Assembly: GCA_963663365.2 (NCBI GenBank)
Contig: CAXXIH010000008.1
Coordinates: 1,798,001-1,862,000 of the forward strand
Source: G963663365 sp963663365
GTDB lineage: Bacteria > Hinthialibacterota > Hinthialibacteria > Hinthialibacterales > G963663365
DNA length: 64,000 bases
Direction of reading: 5' to 3'
Below the pieces are notes generated by a model. The model ran no database searches and was not told the origin of the DNA. It saw only the letters and a program-made list of their open reading frames with translations. How positions within the stretch are numbered: position 1 is the first letter of the stretch; each line of letters opens with the position of its first letter. Both the position numbers and the translations under genes were made by a program. Of the stretch, positions 52,926 to 62,229 are shown piece by piece.

Positions 52926-54620
52926 TTACTCCATCTCGATATAACCGCACGGACATTCTTCCGCACACTTCTTACAACCTTGGCAGAACTCCATCTTAAA
53001 CCGGTATGGTTCGCCTGGTGTCATGGGTTTGATAATCGCCCCATCTTGGCAGAATTTCCAACAGGTACCGCAGTCGAAACACGAAGCGCAACTCATACAG
53101 CGTTTTGCTTCTGCAATTGCATCTTCTTCGGAAAGTCCCCCCTCGACTTCGGACCATGGATTCTGAATTCGTTCCTCTACAGCTAAGGCCGATTTCTCAT
53201 GCCGTTCAGCTGCTTCATAAAAATCCAATTTCATTCGGTCGGCGGTAATCAAAGGTAATTCCGGCGGGATTTCAATCGGAATATTGCGGAATCTGGAATG
53301 CATCGTTTCCGCCGCGCGCCGCCCCTGAAAAATAGCAATTGTTACCAATCCCAAATCCGTGGCGTCCCCACCGGCATAAACGCTTTCCACTTGAGTTGCG
53401 CCGCTGTTGTCGGTTTTGATCCAATCGCGTCCTTCATGTAAATCGTCAAAACCGGTGAAATCGGGTTCCTGGCTGATTGCGGCAATAATCGTGCTGGCTT
53501 CAACCGTATATTCACTGCCTTCAATAGGAACCGGACGGGGGCGTCCACTGCTATCGGCTTCTTTCAACTCCATCCGGATACATTTCATTCCCGTGGCGCG
53601 GCCATCGCCATCGAGCAGGATTTCAACCGGCGCGGCTAAAAATTCCATCGCCACGCCTTCTTTTTGCGCTTCATCGACCTCTTGCTCAATGGCGGGCATT
53701 TCTTTAATCGTCCGCCGATAAAGGATTTGTGTATCCGCGCCAAGGCGCCGCGATGTCCTGGCCGCATCAATAGCACTGTCGCCGCCGCCGATAACAATAA
53801 CCTTGTTTCCCACATCGATCATTTCACCGGAGTTGATCCGATTCAGGAATTCAGCTCCGGTGAATACATTAGGCGCATCCTCCCCATCTATGCGCAATGC
53901 TAAACCTTTATGTGCACCAATTCCGACAAAGATTGCCTGATAGTCTTTGCGAAGATCGCCCATGCTCAGATCACGGCCGATCATGGCATTGCAGCGAAGT
54001 TCAACACCCATATCCAAAATTCTTTGGATTTCGGCATCCAAGACTTTGCGCGGCAGGCGATATTCCGGTATTCCATAACGCAACATGCCACCGGGTTTCG
54101 GGAAACCTTCAAAAATGGTCACCGCATATCCACGGCGCGCGAGTTGAAACGCACAGGAAAGCCCCGCCGGTCCGGACCCGATTACAGCAACTTTTTCAGG
54201 TTGCGTTTCTTCAGAAAAACGCTCCGGTTTAAGACCGCGTTCAATTCCCCAATCGCCGATAAAGCGTTCAATATTATTGATCGCAACCCCACCTTCTTTT
54301 TTGCCACGGTTACATTCGGCTTCACAGGGATGGGGGCAAACTCTTCCGCAAACAGCAGGGAGAGGGTTCTTCTCAAGGAGGATATTCCAGGCCATTTCGA
54401 ACGATTCATCAAAAGAACGTTCGTATTTTTCCGATTGAGCAATGGTGGTAAGAACTTCGCGAATCCGCGTCCCACTCGGGCAAGTATTTACGCAGGGAGG
54501 TGTTTTCGGAACATATTTGGGGCGAAGTGACGATGTCTCCGTTCCCTTTGAGGACGAGCTAAAACGACCTTCTCCTAGTTTCTTTTTCTTCTTTTTGACT
54601 ACCTTTGGCATTTCGTTCAT
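52926..54620 (-). CDS. dsrL: DsrL-like NAD(P)H:acceptor oxidoreductase
   Basis: About 564 residues from the ATG at 54620; a TTG three codons earlier and an ATG three later are alternatives. After a Lys-rich start (VKKKKKK) comes a GltD-type Fe-S domain (PPCVNTCPSG, CGRVCPHPCEAECNRG), FAD motif IGSGPAGLSCAFQLARRG, NAD(P) motif IGGGDSAIDAARTSRRLG, and YAGGDATDLG. The C-terminus has CMSCASCFDCGTCWKFC and CQGCKKCAEECPCG, a two-cluster ferredoxin. This matches DsrL, which links NAD(P)H to DsrAB. A general GltD-like role is the alternative. Co-occurrence with DsrD is notable. Confidence 0.75.
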   Translation of the reverse strand: MNEMPKVVKKKKKKLGEGRFSSSSKGTETSSLRPKYVPKTPPCVNTCPSGTRIREVLTTIAQSEKYERSFDESFEMAWNILLEKNPLPAVCGRVCPHPCEAECNRGKKEGGVAINNIERFIGDWGIERGLKPERFSEETQPEKVAVIGSGPAGLSCAFQLARRGYAVTIFEGFPKPGGMLRYGIPEYRLPRKVLDAEIQRILDMGVELRCNAMIGRDLSMGDLRKDYQAIFVGIGAHKGLALRIDGEDAPNVFTGAEFLNRINSGEMIDVGNKVIVIGGGDSAIDAARTSRRLGADTQILYRRTIKEMPAIEQEVDEAQKEGVAMEFLAAPVEILLDGDGRATGMKCIRMELKEADSSGRPRPVPIEGSEYTVEASTIIAAISQEPDFTGFDDLHEGRDWIKTDNSGATQVESVYAGGDATDLGLVTIAIFQGRRAAETMHSRFRNIPIEIPPELPLITADRMKLDFYEAAERHEKSALAVEERIQNPWSEVEGGLSEEDAIAEAKRCMSCASCFDCGTCWKFCQDGAIIKPMTPGEPYRFKMEFCQGCKKCAEECPCGYIEME

Positions 54621-55302
54621 ACACCCCAATCAAAGTTCTTTGCGCCACTCATTGCATTTGCGCCAATGCCGGCTTTTTGAATCCCTGGGTTTTCGATTGA
54701 TGATCGCTGTTTTACTCTACTGATATTGATTATCAAATATTAACAAAAACCCAGGAATAATATTCGGCCCTATTTCTATTCTGACCTCGTGAAATGCTCG
54801 GTTCTATCTCCTCCACGACGTTTTTTTGGCCTGCAATCGGTGCCGCAAGTTCATCATTTCGGCATTAAGAAAGCCTCTCAAGATGACTTAACTTATCAAA
54901 ATAAGTAAAATGCAAGTCTCTCAAAAACCGCTCAATTTCCTCTTATTTCCGCCGAAAAAACCACTGCTAACGCATAAATGAAATTACCACTGCAAGCAGT
55001 GAAATGTCAATACGATAGAGGCGGCAATTCCCCCTTTCTCATTGGCTAAAACAGCAATATTGCAGAAGCGGATTTTGCTTAATGAGGCTAAATAATTCGC
55101 CTGCGATGAAAGCAATGAAAATAAAATCAAATTGATTCAGAAAGAGTTTAAAAACGCCTAAAAGCAAAATTTGTATATGAGATAGCTGACTTTTTTAACC
55201 CATTAAATAAACATTTCCGAGGTTAAGTATCACTGCCAAGAAAACCACGACACATTGCCTTTGGAATTTCAAAATACTCAACCAAGTTAACCGCTATTCC
55301 AC
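54621..55302. other. 682-base AT-rich region upstream of the dsr operon
   Basis: No gene is visible. It holds TTGATTATCAA (54726-54736) and a 14-bp hairpin or operator CACTGC-AA-GCAGTG (54988-55001), with a direct partial repeat ACCACTGC some 27 bases before it. The region must carry the main dsr promoter and terminators of the gene at 55303. Confidence 0.5.
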
Positions 55303-56997
55303 TCATTCATCTGCGATACAAGGCCATATTCTCAGTCCTCCATCCAGATAGGCAACACGCGTAAACCCTGCTCCATACAAGATTGTCGCCGCTTCATATC
55401 CCCGCATTCCTTGTTGGCAAACACAAATAGTGTCTATGTCCTTGGAGAGATCAGAGAGGCGGGCGCGCAGCCTGCTAAGAGGGATATGCAAAGCTCGTTT
55501 ATCCGGAATCGCGGCCTTCTCCACTTCTGCCGGTTCACGTACATCCAGCAACACAAGTCCATTTGATTTCGCAAGGCGTTCTTTTAACGATTCAGGCGAT
55601 AGGACTGGAATGGCTCCCTCAATTCGATTTCTGGTGTTATTGGCCGCATGGACAACACCATCAAGGGCATGTGAAAACGGCGGCGAATAAGCCAAGTCCA
55701 GATTCGCCACATCACTCAAAGTTGCACCGAACCGTAATGCCGTGGCTAGAATATCGACCCGCTTTGACACATCGCCGGGGCCAATCAATTGAGCGCCCAG
55801 TAAACGTTTATCACTTCGATTTGCCACTAATTTAAGAATGAAACGCTTATTTCCCGGATAAAAATGGACGTGATCCATACATGGTGTAATGGAAGATACG
55901 GTCTCGTACCCCAAAGACCTGGCCTGAGCATCCGTGAGCCCCGTTTTGGCAACATTAAGATTCAACGACTTGAACACCATCGTGCCGACAATCCCCGGGA
56001 AGGTTTCATGTCCCCCCGCGGCGTTGCTGCCGATGACACGGCCATGGCGGTTAGCGATGGAGCCCAATGGCATATAGGTTCTTCTGCCTGTAATCAGGTC
56101 TCGGCATTCAACACAATCTCCGCCGGCATAAATATTGGGATCACTGGTCTCCATGAACTCATTCACTGAAATGGCGCCGGTTTCTCCGATTTGAAGATTT
56201 GCTCTCGCCGCCAAATCGACATTAGGCCGCACCCCAACTGCCAAAACCACCATATCGGTTTTGATTTCCCGGCTGTTAGTGACAACCTTTCGTACAGTAG
56301 TATCACCAACGATTCTTTGAACGCGTTCCGCTAATAGAAATTCCAAACCATCGCGAACCAGTTCATTTTTAAGTAAATGAGCGATCTCAGGGTCCAACAT
56401 CGAAGGCAAAACTTGATCGGCGATATCCACGACAGTCGCATCTACGGCTTGATTGAACAGTGATTCGGTCAATTCCAAACCAATCAAACCCGCGCCGATA
56501 ATTGTGGCATGCTCAACATTTCCCTGCTCGATAGCCTGCCGAATTCGGATGGCATCTGATGGGCAATGGAGTGTGAAAACATTATCTAGTTCGATCCCTT
56601 CAATTTGAGGACGAACAGGAACTGCACCGGTAGCCAACACCAGTTTGTCATAGGGAATTTGATCTTGCTTGCCGGTTGCTAAATTTCGGACGAATACTGT
56701 TTTCCCACCGCGGTCCACATCTAGAATCTCAGTTTGCAGACGGACATCGATGTCTTTTACATCATGGAAATAATCCGCATCACGTACCAATCCAAAGGAA
56801 GTTGTCCGTAGGTTATCAAAATTCTCTACAGAACCGCCAACATAGTACGGAAAACCACACCCTGCATAAGAAAGAAGTTCTCCGCGTTCAACAAGCACAA
56901 TCTCCGCTTGTGGATCACACCGGCGTGCGCGTGCCGCGGCTTTGGCTCCACAAGCAACAGCTCCGGCAATAACGATTCGTCTTTTCGTTAAATTCAC
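55303..56997 (-). CDS. CoA-disulfide/polysulfide reductase with rhodanese domain
   Basis: About 564 residues from the GTG at 56997, which has GGGGG seven bases upstream; a TTG at 57039 is the alternative. The FAD motif RIVIAGAVACGAKAAARARR, the redox Cys of SYAGCGFPYYVGG near residue 46 and the NAD motif IIGAGLIGLELTESL are present. The last 100 residues are a rhodanese with active loop CQQGMRG. The domain order is that of NAD(P)H CoA-persulfide/polysulfide reductases, which reduce sulfane sulfur to sulfide. It lies between qmoC and the dsrL-like gene on the same strand, but with long gaps on both sides, so it likely has its own promoter. Confidence 0.9.
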   Translation of the reverse strand: MNLTKRRIVIAGAVACGAKAAARARRCDPQAEIVLVERGELLSYAGCGFPYYVGGSVENFDNLRTTSFGLVRDADYFHDVKDIDVRLQTEILDVDRGGKTVFVRNLATGKQDQIPYDKLVLATGAVPVRPQIEGIELDNVFTLHCPSDAIRIRQAIEQGNVEHATIIGAGLIGLELTESLFNQAVDATVVDIADQVLPSMLDPEIAHLLKNELVRDGLEFLLAERVQRIVGDTTVRKVVTNSREIKTDMVVLAVGVRPNVDLAARANLQIGETGAISVNEFMETSDPNIYAGGDCVECRDLITGRRTYMPLGSIANRHGRVIGSNAAGGHETFPGIVGTMVFKSLNLNVAKTGLTDAQARSLGYETVSSITPCMDHVHFYPGNKRFILKLVANRSDKRLLGAQLIGPGDVSKRVDILATALRFGATLSDVANLDLAYSPPFSHALDGVVHAANNTRNRIEGAIPVLSPESLKERLAKSNGLVLLDVREPAEVEKAAIPDKRALHIPLSRLRARLSDLSKDIDTICVCQQGMRGYEAATILYGAGFTRVAYLDGGLRIWPCIADE

Positions 56998-57333
56998 GAC
57001 AGCACCCCCGTTCTGCAAGGATTCGGACTCTCCGGTCAACCATTGCGAGGGTGGTCTCTATGCAAGATTCGATAGAATACGTGATGATTAGTCAGTCCAA
57101 AACAAGGGCCATTGCAATTAAATCGTGAGGATCAATCACGGTTGTATCCACTTAGAGATACTAAATTCGTTCTCGAATCTGCTTTCTGCAATTGGCGCAC
57201 AGCGCAGTTGCCGAACTCGCACCACCGCAACAATAGTCTATCCCGGCTTGGTATCATCTCTACAAAGTCGCTTGTAAAACCATAAAAGTTAACTCGGCTC
57301 ATCCAATAATCCAGACAATATTCGCTATGCATT
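56998..57333. other. Spacer between qmoC and the polysulfide reductase gene
   Basis: A gap of 336 bases without a gene. It contains an inverted repeat CGTGA-N7-TCACG (57124-57140), a possible operator or weak terminator after qmoC. Confidence 0.4.
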
Positions 57334-58611
57334 CTAAGCGGCATCGGCCTGAACGATTTCCTCTTTGGGCGCAGCTGTTTGTTCTTGAGCTGCGGCAATA
57401 CAATAGGTCTTGTGGTAAAGAATCCCTAATGTCCGATAGAGAAGATGGGCAAATTTCGAATACGGGAAATAGCCGATCATGGACAGGATCAAAACCAGAT
57501 GCACGAAGTAGACGCTATACGCCGCGGCCGGGACATCGGCAAGACGCAGGATTTGGCACAAAATACCGGTTACGGCCAGTCCGAACATAATGCCGATGAA
57601 AAGCCAATCGGTGTGATTACTCTTTCCTGATTTCGCCGGATCGGTTAACCGGGTATAAAGCATCAAACCTGTGCCGGCCAAGAACGCCAGTGCCCCCAAA
57701 TTCCCTAGTATCTTTACGCCATGGCCTGACGGCAGTGGAAGTTCGATTCCTAAGAAGCTGACACCAAACAGTTTTGGAATATAAAGACCAAAGAAAACCA
57801 AAGTCGTTGTGACAAACAAAGCAAGAAAGCCGTAAAACGTCAGCATATGAGAAAAGTAACGTTGCTTGCTTTCACCGCACTGACTGAATTGGTTGTGCTG
57901 GGCGATCTCTTTTATCGTGTCGATCAAACCAGTGACTAAATTCCTATGAGCACCGGCCTTCTGCGGACGAGGACCGTTTTGCAGGCCCGTCCAGAATCGT
58001 TTGGCGCCAATGAATGCTGAAACCGCTGCAAAAACGGACACAAGAATAAACAGCGGATCCAAATAGTGATGAGGCATAAATTTGGAGTAAACGATGTCAC
58101 CTTCAGGTATAGCTAAGTGCCCCGTCCCACCCAGTACGGCCAAAAGAATGACGATAGGTATCAAAAACAGAACCGGGATATATTTGGATGAGGAAAAAAG
58201 CGTGCCCATGAATCCGGGAAACGCAAAATGGCGATAAGCGGTCTGGCGTACAGCCGCCAGGATATCTCCGGGATTCCCACCCCGGGGACAAGCCAAGGAA
58301 CAATCGTTGCATTGATGGCATAGCCAAATATCCGGATCGTTCACCAATCGGTCTTTGAGTCCCCACATCGCCCAAACCATCTCTTTGCGCGGGAAAGGAT
58401 GCTCATCGGGTGAAATGGGACATGTTCCTGAGCAAGTCGCACACTGGTAGCACTTCAAGAAATTCTCGCCCCCCATTTTTTCCATTTCTTGAATAAACTC
58501 CAGATCGGGGTCCACCATCCCCAAGTCGAGACGGTCGCCAGTTACGGTTACAACTGCGCTGTCGGTTTGTTGGACTTGTTCTGATGTTGTTTCCGCTGCC
58601 ATCGTTTCCAT
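57334..58611 (-). CDS. qmoC: QmoC, membrane subunit of the quinone-interacting complex
   Basis: About 425 residues. The start is uncertain between the ATG at 58611 (GAGAGG upstream) and an ATG at 58602. The N-terminal HdrC-like ferredoxin domain has CYQCATCSGTCPISP and CHQCNDCSLACPRGG. The C-terminal two-thirds has about six helices of a HdrE/NarI-like cytochrome b domain. The QmoABC complex moves electrons between menaquinol and the AprAB reductase. It follows qmoB by 45 bases. Confidence 0.93.
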   Translation of the reverse strand: METMAAETTSEQVQQTDSAVVTVTGDRLDLGMVDPDLEFIQEMEKMGGENFLKCYQCATCSGTCPISPDEHPFPRKEMVWAMWGLKDRLVNDPDIWLCHQCNDCSLACPRGGNPGDILAAVRQTAYRHFAFPGFMGTLFSSSKYIPVLFLIPIVILLAVLGGTGHLAIPEGDIVYSKFMPHHYLDPLFILVSVFAAVSAFIGAKRFWTGLQNGPRPQKAGAHRNLVTGLIDTIKEIAQHNQFSQCGESKQRYFSHMLTFYGFLALFVTTTLVFFGLYIPKLFGVSFLGIELPLPSGHGVKILGNLGALAFLAGTGLMLYTRLTDPAKSGKSNHTDWLFIGIMFGLAVTGILCQILRLADVPAAAYSVYFVHLVLILSMIGYFPYSKFAHLLYRTLGILYHKTYCIAAAQEQTAAPKEEIVQADAA

Positions 58612-58656
58612 CACCTCTCGACATACAAACCGGTGCTGCCGATTTTCCGGTTTGTT

Positions 58657-60927
58657 TTACATGCCTTTAAATGGATTGAGTCCGACTTCTTCAATAACTT
58701 CCATGAAATCGTCGATAATGCCGGGAATTTTCGGCCAATCCGAGATTTCAATCTGATGAAGTTCAACTCGCTCGTTTTCCAAAGCGAGCTGTGTCAGTTT
58801 TTCTTTGATGTTATCTCCGCGTTTGCTGGCAAGTTCGCTGCCGCGAATAAAGTGACACTGATAATCATCGCCGTATTTGCAGCCCATCAGCATGATGCCG
58901 TCAAATCCACGCGAAAGAGCATCCGCAACCCAAACGATATTCACCGACCCCAAACAACGGACCGGAATAATACGCACATACGGGCTTATTTGGAGACGAT
59001 TCCGCGCGGCCATTTCGATTGCCGGATAAGCGTCATTCTCACAAGCCAGGCAAAGAACGCGCGGTTTCTCTTCGAATTCATCGGGGATTTCCACCGACTT
59101 AATCATCGAAGCAATCATATCCACGGAATAATCTTTAAAACTGACAATTCGCTCGGGGCACGCTCCCATACACACGCCACACCGCCTGCAGCGTGTCGGA
59201 TTGGGTAACGGCGTTCCTTTCGTATCTTCATTCAACACACCAAATGGGCATTCTTCGGTGCAGCGTTTGCATTGCGTGCACCGCTGTAAGAAGAACTCGG
59301 GATACGATTGATCGCCCGAACGTGGATGAACGGCTTCGCCTCTTGATGTCATTTCGACACATTGAATCGCTTTTAAGGCTGCGCCGGTCGCGTCTTCACG
59401 GCAGGAAAGTCCATCCATCGGGCTCCGCATACATCCTGCGCCGTAAATTCCGGTACGGCGTGTTTCATAGGGGAAACAAATAAAGTGCGAATCGGGATAG
59501 CCGTATTCGAGAACCGGCAAATCCGGTCCCTGGCGATACTGTAAATTTAAAATGGGTGGATCCGGTTCCGGCTTTTCCAGCAAAGCCAGCATATCAGGTT
59601 GCGGTTTCGAGCCTTCTTTTTCGGCACGCGCCACGGCCGCTTTTGCATCGATACGCGCTCGGATCGCTTCCGAATCAGCTGACACCGGGGCCATTCCCAA
59701 CGCAAGCACCAGGAGATCAACCTGCACACTCATCTGTTCGCCGAGCATCGTATCGCGAACTGAAAGCGTTAAAGTTCGGTCATCATTCTCTTTGACTTGC
59801 GTGATTTCGCCCTTTGTTAAAAAGACACCGGGATCCAGTTGCACACGCTTATAGAAATCTTCATATAAACCCGGGGTTCGCAAGTTCTCATAAAAGATAA
59901 ACGCTTTAGAAGATGTATCTTGTTCACGAACATAAAGTGCTTGTTTTAAGGATGTCAGGCAGCAAATCGAAGATGCATGTGAGTGATACTCGTCATCTTG
60001 CGATCCCGCACATTGCAAGAAAGCAACACGCTTGGCTGGTTGACCATCGGAACAACGTTTGATGCCGCCGTTTTTGGCCATCTCTTCGATGCGTACATTG
60101 GAGACGACGTTTTCAAACTGCCGATAACCAAAACGGTTGAGATTTTCCGGTTCAAACGGTGTCCAGCCGGTGGCCTGCACAATCGATCCCACACGGATAG
60201 GCCCTTTTCCGTCAGCGTCGCCGTTGTGCGTTCGAAACGTCACATCGAACATCCCCGGTCCGCCCGCGATATTCTCGATCTCACTTGAAGTGCGTACGGT
60301 TATATTTTCGTTCCGCTTCACCTCATCGATCAGTTCCGGAATACCCGTCGATTCCAATTCTTGGAACGGGGAGCGGTAGGGAATGGATTTATGCCATTTT
60401 GCCATCCACCCACCCAACTCGGCTTCTTTTTCGACCAAAATGGTTTTGTATCCAGTTTTGGCGGCTTCAAGAGCAGCCGTCATACCGGTGATTCCGCCGC
60501 CCAAAACCATAATGGTCTTATCGACCTGTTCACGTTCCGGAAATGGGTCGAGCAGTTTTGTTTTTTGAGCCTGGACAATCCCCATCCGCAAATAATCTTC
60601 AGCGAGCATTTGCGTGTCTTCGTCATTCGGCTTCTGACACCAAACCACTCCTTCTCGAAGATTGACACGAATGACAACGATATTGGCGCCAAATGGATCA
60701 ACACCGATATCCAACCGGGGCGAGGCCGCCGCCAAAACAATTTTAGTAAGGCCCTCAGAAGCAACATCGTCACGGATGACTTTTAAATCGTCTTGAGTGC
60801 ATGTGCTGATTGTCTTGCAGAGAACAACACCGCTCTCTTCTTCGGCTACCTTGGACAAGGCTTCAATATCCAGGGCTTCGCCGATTCCGTAGCCAGTGCA
60901 GATATAGACCCCAACCTTGTCGTCCAT
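58657..60927 (-). CDS. qmoB: QmoB, HdrA/MvhD-like flavoprotein subunit
   Basis: A 756-residue subunit with AAGGAG a few bases before the ATG. An N-terminal HdrA-type region holds a FAD motif (LGGGITGMTAALEAAKTG) near residue 140, cluster cysteines (CAGSQDDEYHSHASSICC), and two ferredoxin motifs CTQCKRCTEECPFG and CRRCGVCMGACP. The C-terminal part (after about residue 620) is MvhD-like, with VLCLACENDAYP and IMLMGCKYGDDYQCH. It is cytosolic. It begins 15 bases after the qmoA stop. Confidence 0.94.
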   Translation of the reverse strand: MDDKVGVYICTGYGIGEALDIEALSKVAEEESGVVLCKTISTCTQDDLKVIRDDVASEGLTKIVLAAASPRLDIGVDPFGANIVVIRVNLREGVVWCQKPNDEDTQMLAEDYLRMGIVQAQKTKLLDPFPEREQVDKTIMVLGGGITGMTAALEAAKTGYKTILVEKEAELGGWMAKWHKSIPYRSPFQELESTGIPELIDEVKRNENITVRTSSEIENIAGGPGMFDVTFRTHNGDADGKGPIRVGSIVQATGWTPFEPENLNRFGYRQFENVVSNVRIEEMAKNGGIKRCSDGQPAKRVAFLQCAGSQDDEYHSHASSICCLTSLKQALYVREQDTSSKAFIFYENLRTPGLYEDFYKRVQLDPGVFLTKGEITQVKENDDRTLTLSVRDTMLGEQMSVQVDLLVLALGMAPVSADSEAIRARIDAKAAVARAEKEGSKPQPDMLALLEKPEPDPPILNLQYRQGPDLPVLEYGYPDSHFICFPYETRRTGIYGAGCMRSPMDGLSCREDATGAALKAIQCVEMTSRGEAVHPRSGDQSYPEFFLQRCTQCKRCTEECPFGVLNEDTKGTPLPNPTRCRRCGVCMGACPERIVSFKDYSVDMIASMIKSVEIPDEFEEKPRVLCLACENDAYPAIEMAARNRLQISPYVRIIPVRCLGSVNIVWVADALSRGFDGIMLMGCKYGDDYQCHFIRGSELASKRGDNIKEKLTQLALENERVELHQIEISDWPKIPGIIDDFMEVIEEVGLNPFKGM

Positions 60928-60942
60928 GGACCTCTCCTTTTC

Positions 60943-62190
60943 TTAGGACTGAATTGCCTTCAAAGCCGCGCCGGTCGCCTGCCGCACCGATCGCGCCACA
61001 TCCACGGGCCGCTGCGCGCAACCCGCCGCAAAAATCCCCCCATTGCCGTTACCCGAAATCACAAATCCATAAGGATCGTATTGCAAATCCTCATACGGAA
61101 TCTTTGAATGTGCCGTGCTGGGAACCATGCCGGTGGCAAGCACCACAAGATCGAACGGTTTACGAATCTTATTTCCGGCGATGGTATCCTCGACTTCGAT
61201 AACGGCATCTTTGGTCTGCCCGTCTTCTTCGATTTTGGCGACTTTACCTTTTATGAATTCAACGCGTTCTTCTTTAAGAAGATCGTAATAAAACTTCTCA
61301 TAGCGCCCGATGACGCGTATATCGATATAGAAGATTGTCACTTTTGCTTCAGGCGCAGCCTCCAATACATAGCGGGCCTGCTTAAGCGATCCCATACAAC
61401 AAACGGCGGAGCAATAAGGTAAATGATTTTCGTCACGGGATCCGGCGCATTGAACAAAAGCAACGCTCTGAACTTCTTTTCCATCCGATGGGCGCAGCAT
61501 TTTTCCTTGGGTAGGTCCGGTTACCGCAGCCAGACGTTCCATCATGAGATTGGTAATGACATTTGCATGACGGCCGTATCCAAGGTTGTCCAAATTCGTT
61601 GCGTCATAAGGCTCCCAACCCGTGGCTACTATAATTGAACCAACCTGAATGGTTATCTCCTGCGGTTGCATATCAAAATCGATTGCGCCCGGTGGACATT
61701 CGTTTTTAAGAAGTTCCCGTTCGTCATCGGTTAAGGCTTCAGGAACAAGCAGGTATTGCATCGGAAAAGCCATCGGGTGAGGAATATGAAGAGCTTTGGT
61801 TTTACACATTCCCATGTTGTAACCATCGGAAACTTCCGATGAAAGCTTTTCAATCACCGAGTTGGGAATATCCGCATCATCCTGCACATAACGAGGTTGA
61901 ATTTTAATTGTCACATCATAATTGCCTGCTTCACCGGTGATCTTGAGGACTTCGGCCAAGGTGTGCACGGTGATACGGGGATTGTTGCGGATTCGCTTAA
62001 AGTTGATTTCCATACCGCAGGTGGGCGGACACATTTTGGGGAAATACCGCTGCATCCGGACCGTGCGCCCTCCCAAATAAGGTTCCTTTTCCACCAGCAC
62101 GACTTCCCGTCCGACCTCCGCTGCCTCCACAGCGGCCGTGATACCACTAATGCCGCCCCCGATTACAAGGATTTTGCCGTTCTTGGACAT
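60943..62190 (-). CDS. qmoA: QmoA, HdrA-like flavoprotein subunit
   Basis: About 415 residues from the ATG at 62190, where AAAGGA is 11 bases upstream; an ATG at 62220 without a ribosome site is the alternative. The FAD motif VIGGGISGITAAVEAAEVG, CPPTCGMEINFKRIR and CAGSRDENHLPYCSAVCCMG with a SLKQA follow-on are typical. QmoA is the smaller HdrA-type subunit of QmoABC. It follows the YkgJ-like gene by 39 bases. Confidence 0.94.
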   Translation of the reverse strand: MSKNGKILVIGGGISGITAAVEAAEVGREVVLVEKEPYLGGRTVRMQRYFPKMCPPTCGMEINFKRIRNNPRITVHTLAEVLKITGEAGNYDVTIKIQPRYVQDDADIPNSVIEKLSSEVSDGYNMGMCKTKALHIPHPMAFPMQYLLVPEALTDDERELLKNECPPGAIDFDMQPQEITIQVGSIIVATGWEPYDATNLDNLGYGRHANVITNLMMERLAAVTGPTQGKMLRPSDGKEVQSVAFVQCAGSRDENHLPYCSAVCCMGSLKQARYVLEAAPEAKVTIFYIDIRVIGRYEKFYYDLLKEERVEFIKGKVAKIEEDGQTKDAVIEVEDTIAGNKIRKPFDLVVLATGMVPSTAHSKIPYEDLQYDPYGFVISGNGNGGIFAAGCAQRPVDVARSVRQATGAALKAIQS

Positions 62191-62229
62191 GATCTTGTCA
62201 TTCCTTTTGCGGCCGTTCATACGGCGCAG

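Noticed and set aside
52642..52968. A 108-codon minus-strand frame between the dsrL-like gene and dsrA
   Set aside because: It begins inside the dsrL-like gene, has no ribosome site and runs through three hairpins; it is probably chance.
53910..54530. Long plus-strand frame of 206 codons opposite the dsrL-like gene
   Set aside because: It lies wholly antisense to a gene with clear FAD and Fe-S motifs; no family pattern of its own.
54726..54736. FNR/CRP-type site TTGATTATCAA
   Set aside because: The half-sites are one base apart rather than the four needed for an FNR or CRP dimer.
58633..59208. 191-codon plus-strand frame opposite qmoB
   Set aside because: Antisense shadow of qmoB with no recognisable protein features.
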